Source: DATFKA01 sp042095835 (GTDB taxonomy: Bacteria; Bacteroidota; Bacteroidia; Chitinophagales; Saprospiraceae). From it: 17,229 bases of DNA. Every line of letters begins with the position of its first letter. Positions within the stretch are counted from its first letter, which is position 1. The notes under the pieces were generated by a model that searched no databases, was not told where the DNA came from, and saw nothing but the letters and a program-made list of their open reading frames with translations. The stretch lies in contig JBELML010000138.1 of assembly GCA_042095835.1 (NCBI GenBank), positions 1-17,229 on the forward strand. The letters run 5' to 3'. A program made the translations under genes and the position numbers. This document shows positions 1 through 6,832 of this stretch, in pieces.

Positions 1-294
1 TTGCTCGAAGAGGCTTTTGCCGTTCATAAAGAAGCTATGGCTCACTCTAAAGAAGTAGAAGCATTAATTAGTAAACTGCCAGCGGGTGATCCAAGTGTAG
101 AAAGCCTTAAAACTCGTCTCGACAATTGGAGTCATGACCTAATCGAAGTACCAGGCTTTGAGCATGACCACCAAGACCATGACCATGACCACGACCCAAA
201 ACTGGAGTTGACGCCCGAAGATATGCTGCTCGTGCAAAAAGAAATGCGCGATAGTATTTTGATGATTAAGCAAGCTGTGGAGACTATGAAGTAG
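1..294 (+). CDS. C-terminal part of a small His/Asp-rich protein (5' end outside the window)
   Basis: The reading frame is open from the first base, and its first codon (TTG) is not convincing as a start, so this is probably the 3' end of a longer gene. The visible 97 residues are mostly helical and charged. An N-terminal part carries a VHKEAM motif. It is followed by a run of alternating His and Asp at about residues 55-65, and then a C-terminal helix (about 70-97). This layout recalls the small Bacteroidota lipoproteins annotated as 'viral A-type inclusion protein', which begin after the lipobox with a VHDEVM-like helix; that link is inference. The His/Asp run could bind divalent metal, but nothing else shows a function. 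The stop TAG is at 292-294, followed by a hairpin terminator. Confidence 0.5.
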   Translation: MLEEAFAVHKEAMAHSKEVEALISKLPAGDPSVESLKTRLDNWSHDLIEVPGFEHDHQDHDHDHDPKLELTPEDMLLVQKEMRDSILMIKQAVETMK

Positions 295-317
295 TCTATC
301 TTTCACCATGCTTATTT

Positions 318-351
318 CATAGCTTTGGCTATAATACTGGCCAAAGCTATG
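318..351 (+). terminator. Hairpin terminator after the His/Asp-rich gene
   Basis: A perfect 12-bp inverted repeat (318-329 CATAGCTTTGGC with 340-351 GCCAAAGCTATG, 10-nt loop) begins 24 bp after the stop at 294. It is followed by the T-rich GTTCTTTA. On the other strand the hairpin is followed by GAAATAAG, which is not T-rich, so it most likely serves the plus-strand gene. Confidence 0.7.
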
Positions 352-371
352 TTCTTTACAAAAAAGTAAGC

Positions 372-1718
372 CTACTTTATCCTATTTTGTATCTTCAATA
401 GATATTCCTTAAGCTGACTCATAGCATAATACGGGATATTGATCAATTGATAAGATGTACCTCCTACTGTTTGCCCCTGCTCTACAGAAAAGGTATTCCT
501 CAAAAATCGCACCGCTATTTTATGAGAAGATCTTTCCACAAATTGATGGAGCGACCTTAATCTTCCTTGTTTTCCAGATTTTATTTCGATAGGAATCACT
601 TCGCCCTGAAAGTTAAATACTAAGTCAACTTCTGCATTGGCGTTACTTTTCTCACGTACCCAAAAGTTTGCCTTGTAGTTTGTATGGGTATGCTTGGCAA
701 TTAATTCCTGGGTTAGTATATGTTGAAGTATAAAACCTCTATAAAACGAATGCAGATCATCTAAACCAATAAACTGTGGATGTATCTGCAAGCTATGATT
801 GAGTAATCCTGTATCAATGAATTGTAATCGAGGTCGTTTCTTCAGGTCACTTACAATCGGGGGTTGAGTCCGAACCGTAGGATAAACGAGTTGTAATACC
901 CTCGCGAGTTCTAAATTCCGTAACGCTTCGCCTACATCTCTCGATCGATAATTTGATCGACCGAAACCAGCAAAAGTTATTCGATCTTGCTCAAGTGGAG
1001 CAGTACGAATCACGTGTCGCAAGATCACTTTTTGGTTCCTAGTAGTAGTATATTTCTCAACATCATCAATGTATGCTTGCCACAAGTCATCATACAAATG
1101 ATCGAAGCCAAGGAGTGTACCATTTTCTACGTAGCGCGCTACAATTTCAGGCATACCTCCAACCATAGTATATTCATGAAAGAGAGACATAAGCTTTTGG
1201 TGAGCAAAATCAGGTGCGGGAATCTTTCGAAGCATTTCAAGAGCAGCGGCTTCTCCTTTCCAATCTAAAAACTCCTCAAAATTCAGTGGGTGTAAGTAGT
1301 AATAAGAAACTCTACCTACCGGAAAACTACGCACATCACTCAGAGAAAAATCAAGCAAAGAGCCCGCTGCAATAACGTGGATCGATTGAACATCTTCATA
1401 AAAATACCGTAGTAAACGAATAGCCTCAGGTGACTCTTGAATTTCATCAATAAAAAGGAGAATACTTCCTTTCGGTTCAGACCTATTATACCTAAAATAC
1501 AGTGCTTGTAAAAACACTTCTACATCTGTATGTTCTTGGAATAAACGCTGTATTTCAGGCTTCTCTACATTTAGCTCAAAATAATGATCGAATGATTTGG
1601 CAAATAGCCTTACTAAAGTAGATTTCCCAACTTGGCGTGCACCCCTAATTACTAAAGGCTTTCTATACTCATCCTCTTTCCACTGTTGCAAATCATTTAA
1701 TGCAATCCGTTTAAACAT
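372..1718 (-). CDS. AAA-family ATPase with C-terminal DUF4143 domain
   Basis: This 448-residue protein has the usual length and order of the AAA_14/DUF4143 family. The Walker A motif GARQVGKS lies at residues 26-33, and Walker B LLFIDE has D91 and E92. The C-terminal DUF4143 domain ends in a nuclease-like signature with E363, D365, E378 and K380 (EVD then EIKSGK), which resembles a PD-(D/E)xK core. Members are widespread and sporadic in bacteria and archaea, and their role is poorly known; toxin-like or mobile-element-associated roles have been suggested. No signal peptide is visible, so it should be cytoplasmic. The ATG at 1716-1718 is followed at once by the family's typical N-terminus (residues 1-25 lead straight into Walker A). 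The gene stands alone, is convergent with the gene ending at 294, and is divergent from the lipoprotein gene at 1827. Its promoter region contains direct repeats that suggest autoregulation. Confidence 0.9.
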   Translation of the reverse strand: MFKRIALNDLQQWKEDEYRKPLVIRGARQVGKSTLVRLFAKSFDHYFELNVEKPEIQRLFQEHTDVEVFLQALYFRYNRSEPKGSILLFIDEIQESPEAIRLLRYFYEDVQSIHVIAAGSLLDFSLSDVRSFPVGRVSYYYLHPLNFEEFLDWKGEAAALEMLRKIPAPDFAHQKLMSLFHEYTMVGGMPEIVARYVENGTLLGFDHLYDDLWQAYIDDVEKYTTTRNQKVILRHVIRTAPLEQDRITFAGFGRSNYRSRDVGEALRNLELARVLQLVYPTVRTQPPIVSDLKKRPRLQFIDTGLLNHSLQIHPQFIGLDDLHSFYRGFILQHILTQELIAKHTHTNYKANFWVREKSNANAEVDLVFNFQGEVIPIEIKSGKQGRLRSLHQFVERSSHKIAVRFLRNTFSVEQGQTVGGTSYQLINIPYYAMSQLKEYLLKIQNRIK

Positions 1719-1739
1719 ATATCTATTGTTGTATTTAAC

Positions 1740-1785
1740 CCCTTATTTATTACAATCTATGTAACAAATATACCCTTATTTATTA
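1740..1785. repeat. Paired 13-bp direct repeats flanking the ATPase promoter
   Basis: The 13-mer CCCTTATTTATTA occurs at 1740-1752 and again at 1773-1785, 33 bp apart start to start, about three DNA turns. One copy is directly upstream of the -7 element and the other is downstream of the expected transcription start. Between them is an inverted repeat TTACA-N5-TGTAA (1750-1764). The spacing and position suit a repressor operator; that function is inference. Confidence 0.5.
1765..1772 (-). promoter_or_regulatory. Putative Bacteroidota -7 promoter element for the ATPase gene
   Basis: The minus strand reads TATATTTG here, an exact match to the Bacteroidota TAnnTTTG consensus. It lies 46 bp upstream of the ATG at 1718. 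No clear TTTG -33 partner is visible at 19-21 bp upstream, so the call rests on the -7 match alone. Confidence 0.45.
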
Positions 1786-1800
1786 AAAATAAACTAATAG

Positions 1801-1815
1801 ATATTCTAAGAATAT
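1801..1815. promoter_or_regulatory. 15-bp palindrome just upstream of the lipoprotein start
   Basis: ATATTCT-A-AGAATAT is a perfect 7-bp inverted repeat around one central base. It ends 11 bp before the ATG at 1827. It could be an operator or form an mRNA hairpin over the ribosome entry region. AT-rich palindromes of this size also arise by chance. Confidence 0.3.
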
Positions 1816-1826
1816 TGCAGTTATTG

Positions 1827-2340
1827 ATGTATTTCTTTATTTTTTTTATCACCATCTTCCTGATTTCTGGATGTCAAAAGGACAGTCCCCTTGTTCCAAG
1901 TGACGTTGAAAATCCTGATCAAATGGAAGAAGGATTTGAACCATACAATTGTCAATTACACGAAGTTCATTGGTTTCTTGGTAGGAATCAATTTGAAGAA
2001 GTTGGTAACCCGATATATGGTTTTTATTATCATTTAGAATTCAAGCGTGATTCATTTGGTAGAATCCTTGGCTGGTCTCAATACATAGATAGTCAGAGAA
2101 TTACTTACCAAGATTACAGCACTGCAAGGGTTACACATAGTAGAATNNNNNNNNNNNNNNNNNNNNNNNNNNNNNNNNNNNNNNNNNNNNNNNNNNNNNN
2201 NNNNNNNNNNNNNNNNNNNNNNNNNNNNNNNNNNNNNNNNNNNNNNCAGCATGGTGGATAACCACTGTGATTGGTTCACCCCAAATCGCAATGGATACCC
2301 CTCAAACTCAGCGTATATTATTTATAGCAACTGTAACTAA
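1827..2340 (+). CDS. Hypothetical lipoprotein, interrupted by a scaffold gap
   Basis: From the ATG at 1827 the protein begins with a hydrophobic stretch ending in a lipobox ISGC (C16), so it is a predicted lipoprotein. An in-frame TTG at 1815 is possible but would sit inside a palindrome. About 106 residues are readable before the run of N at 2147-2246. After the gap, one frame stays open for 30 residues (from 2248, containing DNHCDWFTPNRNGYP) to TAA at 2338-2340; I read this as the true C-terminus. It is in a different frame from the first part, which only means that the real gap is not exactly 100 bases. The total length is therefore unknown. The stop overlaps the stop of the convergent gene at 2337. 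I do not recognise the family; the readable part is rich in aromatic residues. Confidence 0.55.
2147..2246. other. Assembly gap of exactly 100 N
   Basis: One hundred consecutive N is the customary placeholder for a scaffold join of unknown length. It lies within the lipoprotein gene, and the reading frames either side of it do not match, so the placeholder length is not the real one. Confidence 0.98.
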
Positions 2341-4037
2341 TACCCAGCCGCTTGCCCATCTTTCCTAGACTCTGATGCACCAGAGTAGACGCCTTTTTCC
2401 AGGTCGACCATGATGGCTTGGTAGCCGCCGTAGATACCTACGGCAAAGGAGATGGTATGCCCTTTTTTCTTAAGCTCTCGTATCTGTTCATAGCCGAAAC
2501 CAGACTCTAGATTGAGGGTACCGCCGTTGGTCATCCGCGAGCCAGTTGGTTGAGAAGAACCTCGGTGACGCATCCGTGGTGCATCGCCCGCCTCTTGGAT
2601 ATTCATCCCAAAATCAATCAGGTTGATAACAATTTGAGCGTGACCTTGTGGCTGTACTGCACCGCCCATTAGTCCAAAACTTACCCAGGGCTTACCGTCT
2701 TTGGTAATAAATGCTGGAATGATGGTGTGGAATGGTCTTTTGCCGGGTTCCAAGGCATTGGCATGATCACCATCTTGTACATTGAACATCTGCCCGCGAT
2801 TTTGTAGTACAAAACCTAAACCATCGGGTACCATGCCCGAAGCGAACTCTGCGTAGATACTTTGGATCAAGGAGACCATATTACCATCTTTATCAGCTAC
2901 GGTTAGATAAGTGGTGTTTCCCGTTTCGATTTCCAAATCTCCTGCTGGATAGGTTCTCGCCGCTCGGTCAGCATTAATCAAAGCGCGTCGTTTTTTAGCA
3001 TATTCCTTGGAGATCAGTTCCTCGATAGGAATTTTATTAAAGTCGGGATCAGCGTAGAATTTTGCCCGATCTTCGTAGGCTAGTTTCTTGGCCTCCGTCA
3101 GTAGGTGGAGGTATTCAGCACTACCAAATCCCATAGATTTTATATCATAATCCTCTAAGATATTGAGCATCTGCAAAGCGGCAGTTCCTTGTCCATTCGG
3201 TGGCAACTCCCAAACATCATAACCACGATAGTTGGTACTCAGCGGCTCTATCCAATTGGAGGTATGCGCCGCCATATCCTCATAGCTGAGAAAGCCACCA
3301 TGTTTTTTCATATAGCTATCGATGGTACGCGCGATATCCCCTTTGTAGAAAGCATCTCTACCCTTTTTAGCTATTATCTCATAAGTATTTGAAAGGTCTG
3401 GATTTTTGAAGACCTCCCCTTTTTGAGGTGTCGTTTCACCATTAGGCATATAGGTCTCTCGGAAGCCAGGTAGGTCTTTTTTACGCTCATAATTGGTGGC
3501 CATTTCGTAAGCGATGACTTCTGATACCGGGAAGCCTTCTCTACCATAGCTTATCGCCGGTTGGAGGATATCTTCCATACTCAGTTTGCCAAACTTTTTA
3601 TGCATCTCAAACCAACCATCTACACAACCTGGCACAGAAACGGGCAGTGGCCCAAGGAAAGGGACATACTTCATATCACGATCAGCAAAGTATTTGCGAG
3701 TCAGCTTTTGGGGCGCACGGCCACTCCCATTAAAGCCATATAATTTTTCGGTTTTAGCATCCCATACGATAGCGAAAACATCACCACCAATACCGCAACT
3801 GGCAGGTTCTACTAAGCCTAATACGGCATTAGCAGCGATGGCAGCATCCATTGCGGAGCCGCCTTTTTTCAAGATATCCAAGGCTGCTTGTGTAGCTAAA
3901 GGTTGACTGGTGGCAGCCATACCATTTCGCGCCAAGACTTCAGAGCGCGTAGTAAAGGTTTTGCCGGTAAGGCGATCTTGGGCTTGCAGATGTATACTGA
4001 TAGTAATAAAAAGCGAAAGGAATAAAATGCGGTTCAT
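2337..4037 (-). CDS. Gamma-glutamyltransferase-like N-terminal-nucleophile hydrolase
   Basis: This 566-residue protein starts with a Sec signal peptide (residues 1-19, ending LQAQ), so it should be periplasmic. The GGT fold is clear: the large-subunit motif GGSAMDAAIAAN (59-70), GIGGDVFAIV (82-91), and the self-cleavage site GNTT in which T375 aligns with the catalytic threonine of E. coli GGT. It would cleave itself into two subunits before T375, then hydrolyse or transfer gamma-glutamyl groups from glutathione-like substrates. Past the nucleophile the sequence reads SLIQSIYAEFASG, GFVLQNRG and GGAVQPQGHAQ, rather than the LNTTFG and PGGSRI motifs of classical GGTs. This suggests the YwrD/acylase-like branch, so the true substrate is uncertain. 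The gene is divergent from the GH3 cluster; a MITE-like element begins 42 bp upstream of its start. The stop overlaps that of the convergent lipoprotein gene. Confidence 0.87.
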   Translation of the reverse strand: MNRILFLSLFITISIHLQAQDRLTGKTFTTRSEVLARNGMAATSQPLATQAALDILKKGGSAMDAAIAANAVLGLVEPASCGIGGDVFAIVWDAKTEKLYGFNGSGRAPQKLTRKYFADRDMKYVPFLGPLPVSVPGCVDGWFEMHKKFGKLSMEDILQPAISYGREGFPVSEVIAYEMATNYERKKDLPGFRETYMPNGETTPQKGEVFKNPDLSNTYEIIAKKGRDAFYKGDIARTIDSYMKKHGGFLSYEDMAAHTSNWIEPLSTNYRGYDVWELPPNGQGTAALQMLNILEDYDIKSMGFGSAEYLHLLTEAKKLAYEDRAKFYADPDFNKIPIEELISKEYAKKRRALINADRAARTYPAGDLEIETGNTTYLTVADKDGNMVSLIQSIYAEFASGMVPDGLGFVLQNRGQMFNVQDGDHANALEPGKRPFHTIIPAFITKDGKPWVSFGLMGGAVQPQGHAQIVINLIDFGMNIQEAGDAPRMRHRGSSQPTGSRMTNGGTLNLESGFGYEQIRELKKKGHTISFAVGIYGGYQAIMVDLEKGVYSGASESRKDGQAAGY

Positions 4038-4078
4038 TGGTCCCAGTTTAATTTGACACTAAAATAGTCTAAATACGC

Positions 4079-4245
4079 TAGACTTTATTCGAGTAGTAGT
4101 TTTATGAGATAAAAATGAAGAGTTTTGTTTCCAATCAAGGCGCGCCCGGAGCCTAATAGCCTTAGCTATTAAGGTGAGGACGCAACGCAGAGTGGGAGCA
4201 AAAGACGATTTTTTAGCCATACAAAATTATTTCGAATAAAGTCTA
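4079..4245. mobile_element. MITE-like element with perfect 14-bp terminal inverted repeats
   Basis: The left end TAGACTTTATTCGA (4079-4092) is the exact reverse complement of the right end TCGAATAAAGTCTA (4232-4245). If the outermost TA is the target duplication, the inverted ends are GACTTTATTCGA, as in IS630/mariner-type elements; this is inference. The 167-bp interior has no gene. It holds GGCGCGCC (4139-4146) and a hairpin AATAGC-CTTA-GCTATT (4155-4170). It lies in the divergent region between the GGT-like gene and the first GH3 gene. It could affect either promoter or simply be a dispersed repeat. Confidence 0.55.
4155..4170. repeat. Small hairpin within the MITE-like element
   Basis: AATAGC (4155-4160) and GCTATT (4165-4170) pair around a 4-base loop. 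The stem can be extended by the flanking CCT and AAGG with one bulged base. It would form a short stem in RNA from either strand. Confidence 0.5.
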
Positions 4246-4329
4246 CTAGAGCCCAAATATGTTCATGCTGCGCTGGCTCCTCAATCACTGTCTTTGATGA
4301 ATTAACATCTACTACAATCTTCATCTTCC

Positions 4330-4361
4330 ATTGAAAAATTAGGTGATCTTCCTTAAGTTTA
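4330..4361 (+). promoter_or_regulatory. Putative promoter of the first GH3 gene
   Basis: ATTG (4330-4333) and TAAGTTTA (4354-4361) are separated by 20 bp. Each has one mismatch to the Bacteroidota TTTG / TAnnTTTG consensus, at the expected spacing. Transcription would start near 4367, leaving a leader of about 30 bases before the ATG at 4397. Such sites are weak in sequence and the call is tentative. Confidence 0.35.
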
Positions 4362-4396
4362 AGTATATTCAAGTTTGTTTACAATATTCGGGTCAG

Positions 4397-6679
4397 ATGA
4401 AACTTTACAAATCGGTATTAACCTCCTGCTGTCTAGCGATTGTACTCTCCTCCTGTGGTCCCAAATGGACCGAATCTCCAAAAGATGGTTTTAATATAGT
4501 GACCAATGATGGCGGTGCTACCCTTGGGTACACAGCAAGTTCAGGTGTACAACTTCTGGAGGCAGATGGCTTTGCTTTCAAAGATTTAAATAAAGATGGC
4601 CAAGTCAATCCCTATGAAGATTGGCGCTTGCCTATCGATGACAGAGCAAGAGATCTCGCTGGTAGAATGTCCGTCGAGCAAATAGCTGGCTTGATGCTCT
4701 ATAGTAGTCATCAGGACATACCCTCGTCCGGCCCAAGGGGTTCTACCTATAATGGACAAACCTTTGCCGAAAGTGGGGCAAAAGCAAGTGATTTATCCGA
4801 CAGTCAAAAACAATTCTTGACCGAAGATAACCTCCGGCATGTACTGATCACCCAAATAGAAACACCAGCAGTAGCTGCCCAATGGAATAATAATACCCAG
4901 GTATTGGTAGAAGGTTTAGCCCTAGGCATACCCATCAATATCAGCTCTGATCCACGACATGGTAGCGAAGCTTTTGCAGAGTTTATCCTGAGTGCAAATG
5001 GGAAAATTTCACAATGGCCAAGTACGCTTGGTCTGGCTGCTACTTTTGATCCAGAATCGATGCAACAGTTTGGAGCAATTGCCTCTAAAGAATACCGCGC
5101 CCTGGGCATTGCTACGGCTTTATCTCCACAAATTGACCTAGCAACGGACCCCAGGTGGAGTCGCTTCAGTGGTACGATGGGCGAAGACCCTAAATTGGCG
5201 ACTGATTTAGCAAGGGCTTATGTGGACGGTTTCCAATCTACTGCAGGTAAAGGTTGGGGCAATGAAAGTGTAAACACAATGGTCAAACACTGGCCTGGTG
5301 GTGGGCCAGAAGAAGGTGGTCGCGATGGCCACTTTGGGTATGGTGCTTATGCTGTATATCCGGGCGGGCAACAAGAAACGCACCTGCTTCCTTTTACTGA
5401 AGGAGCCTTTAAACTAGCTGGACAGACTCAAAAAGCCTCTGCGGTAATGCCCTACTATACCATTTCTGATGGCCAGGGCGAAGCAGTAGGTAACTCGTAT
5501 AATAAGTATCTGATCACCGATGTATTACGCGAAAAATATGGCTACGAGGGTGTACTTTGTACGGACTGGGGAATCACCAAAGACGTTGCCGCAATCGATC
5601 GCTTTTCGGGCATGCCCTGGGGTGTAGAAAACTTGACGGTAGCTCAGCGTCACTATAAAGCAATAGAAGCTGGTATGGATCAGTTTGTAGGAAATAATGA
5701 GAAGGGTCCCGTTTTAGCAGCCTATCAAATGGGGGTACAAGAGCACGGCGAGACGTATATGAGAAAGCGCATGGAGCAATCTGCAGTACGTCTACTAAAA
5801 AATATTTTTCAGGTTGGCCTTTTTGAGAATCCTTACCTAGACATTGAAAATACCAGCGCTACTGTTGGTAATCCTGAGTTCATGAAAGCGGGTTACGAGG
5901 CTCAACTCCGCTCCATCGTAATGCTTAAAAATCAAGGATCCGTTTTACCGATCAAAGGCAAGCAAAAGGTATTCGTGCCGCAGCGCTACGAGCCAGCATC
6001 TACGAACTGGTGGAGACAGGTAACACCAGCAAAAACGGATTATCCTTTTAACTTGAATATTATAGCTAAATACTTCGAGATTGTTGACACTCCACAGGAA
6101 GCAGATTTTGCTTTAGTTGCTGTGAAAAATCCATTTAGTGGTGTAGGTTATGATCGCGCCGATTTACAAAATGGAGGCAATGGTTATATGCCGATTAGTC
6201 TCCAATATAGTCCTTATACTGCAAGCATGGCTAGGGCGGTCAGCCTTGCTGGCGGCAGTCCCCTGGAAGGTTTCACCAATCGTAGTTATCAGGGAAAATC
6301 CACCACAACCGATAATGCTACAGATATGGCGCTGGTACAAGATACCAGGTACCAAATGGGCAGCAAACCCATAATAGTTGTTGCTTACTGTGCCAACCCA
6401 ATGGTTTTTTCTGAAATCGAAGGCAATTCTGACGCAATCCTAGTACATATGGGTGTACAAGATCAAGCCCTCATGGAGATCATTGCTGGCGATGTAGAAC
6501 CTTCGGGTTTATTACCTTTCCAAATGCCCACCAATATGGCTACCGTAGAACAGCAGTTTGAAGATACACCACGAGATATGATTCCTTATCAAGATAGGGA
6601 GGGCAATACCTACGACTTCGCCTTTGGTATGAATTGGAAAGGAGTGATTAATGACGGTAGAGTAGCCAAGTACAAGTAG
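4397..6679 (+). CDS. Glycoside hydrolase family 3 lipoprotein (first tandem copy)
   Basis: I chose the ATG at 4397 because it gives a lipoprotein signal with lipobox LSSC (C20) and the same 760-residue length as the twin gene downstream; an upstream ATG at 4343 would add 18 residues before the signal. GH3 enzymes release sugars, typically beta-linked glucose, from glycan ends by a retaining mechanism. Visible features are an EF-hand-like loop D63-x-N65-x-D67-G68...E74; the (beta/alpha)8 domain with SSDPRHGS (183-190) and KHWPGGGP (297-304); the nucleophile D390 in LCTDWG; and a C-terminal domain (about 500-745) ending at YDFAFGMNW. There is no fibronectin III tail. The protein should be tethered to a membrane, facing the periplasm or outside. 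It heads a GH3-GH3-DLH cluster. Codons 669-731 are identical in DNA to the twin. The exact substrate cannot be read from the sequence. Confidence 0.93.
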   Translation: MKLYKSVLTSCCLAIVLSSCGPKWTESPKDGFNIVTNDGGATLGYTASSGVQLLEADGFAFKDLNKDGQVNPYEDWRLPIDDRARDLAGRMSVEQIAGLMLYSSHQDIPSSGPRGSTYNGQTFAESGAKASDLSDSQKQFLTEDNLRHVLITQIETPAVAAQWNNNTQVLVEGLALGIPINISSDPRHGSEAFAEFILSANGKISQWPSTLGLAATFDPESMQQFGAIASKEYRALGIATALSPQIDLATDPRWSRFSGTMGEDPKLATDLARAYVDGFQSTAGKGWGNESVNTMVKHWPGGGPEEGGRDGHFGYGAYAVYPGGQQETHLLPFTEGAFKLAGQTQKASAVMPYYTISDGQGEAVGNSYNKYLITDVLREKYGYEGVLCTDWGITKDVAAIDRFSGMPWGVENLTVAQRHYKAIEAGMDQFVGNNEKGPVLAAYQMGVQEHGETYMRKRMEQSAVRLLKNIFQVGLFENPYLDIENTSATVGNPEFMKAGYEAQLRSIVMLKNQGSVLPIKGKQKVFVPQRYEPASTNWWRQVTPAKTDYPFNLNIIAKYFEIVDTPQEADFALVAVKNPFSGVGYDRADLQNGGNGYMPISLQYSPYTASMARAVSLAGGSPLEGFTNRSYQGKSTTTDNATDMALVQDTRYQMGSKPIIVVAYCANPMVFSEIEGNSDAILVHMGVQDQALMEIIAGDVEPSGLLPFQMPTNMATVEQQFEDTPRDMIPYQDREGNTYDFAFGMNWKGVINDGRVAKYK
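6401..6589 (+). repeat. 189-bp tract identical to 8837-9025 (copy in first GH3 gene)
   Basis: I compared the two GH3 genes base by base at their constant offset of 2436. Positions 6401-6589 (codons 669-731) match 8837-9025 with no difference. The flanking 60 bases upstream differ at many positions, and position 6590 differs at once. A shorter matching block follows near the 3' end. The pattern fits recent gene conversion. Confidence 0.95.
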
Positions 6680-6708
6680 CTATCGGTTATAGGAGAATAA
6701 AAACTTGG

Positions 6709-6738
6709 TCGTTTACCTATTGAAATAGGTCGTTTATG
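6709..6738. repeat. Two 9-bp direct repeats and a small hairpin upstream of the second GH3 gene
   Basis: GGTCGTTTA occurs at 6709-6717 and 6730-6738, 21 bp apart, two helical turns, as expected for a protein binding two sites on one face. Between and overlapping them is ACCTATT-GA-AATAGGT (6717-6732), a hairpin without a following T-run and so a poor terminator. The repeats lie about 95-125 bp before the ATG at 6833. A regulatory role is inference. Confidence 0.4.
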
Positions 6739-6801
6739 GATTAAGTCATCAAGCATCCATGATTTACTTAGCCCAAGAGAAGTTCTCCCTCTATAAATTG
6801 T

Positions 6802-6809
6802 TAGTTTTG
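6802..6809 (+). promoter_or_regulatory. Putative -7 promoter element of the second GH3 gene
   Basis: TAGTTTTG matches TAnnTTTG exactly and lies 23 bp before the ATG at 6833. No good TTTG -33 element is seen about 20 bp upstream. With the 153-bp gap between the GH3 genes, it suggests that the second copy can be transcribed independently. Confidence 0.38.
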
Positions 6810-6832
6810 GGGATCATTTATAAGTCAATCAA

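Noticed and set aside
1..3. TTG as a true start of the first gene
   Set aside because: It is simply the first codon of the window in an open frame; the frame cannot be followed upstream.
987..1268. Plus-strand open frame of 93 codons
   Set aside because: It lies fully inside the ATPase gene on the opposite strand and has no recognisable motif.
4169..4372. Minus-strand 67-codon open frame between the GGT-like and GH3 genes
   Set aside because: It crosses the right end of the MITE-like element, and its last third is encoded by that repeat. It has no domain and overlaps the putative GH3 promoter, so it is more likely a by-product of the repeat.
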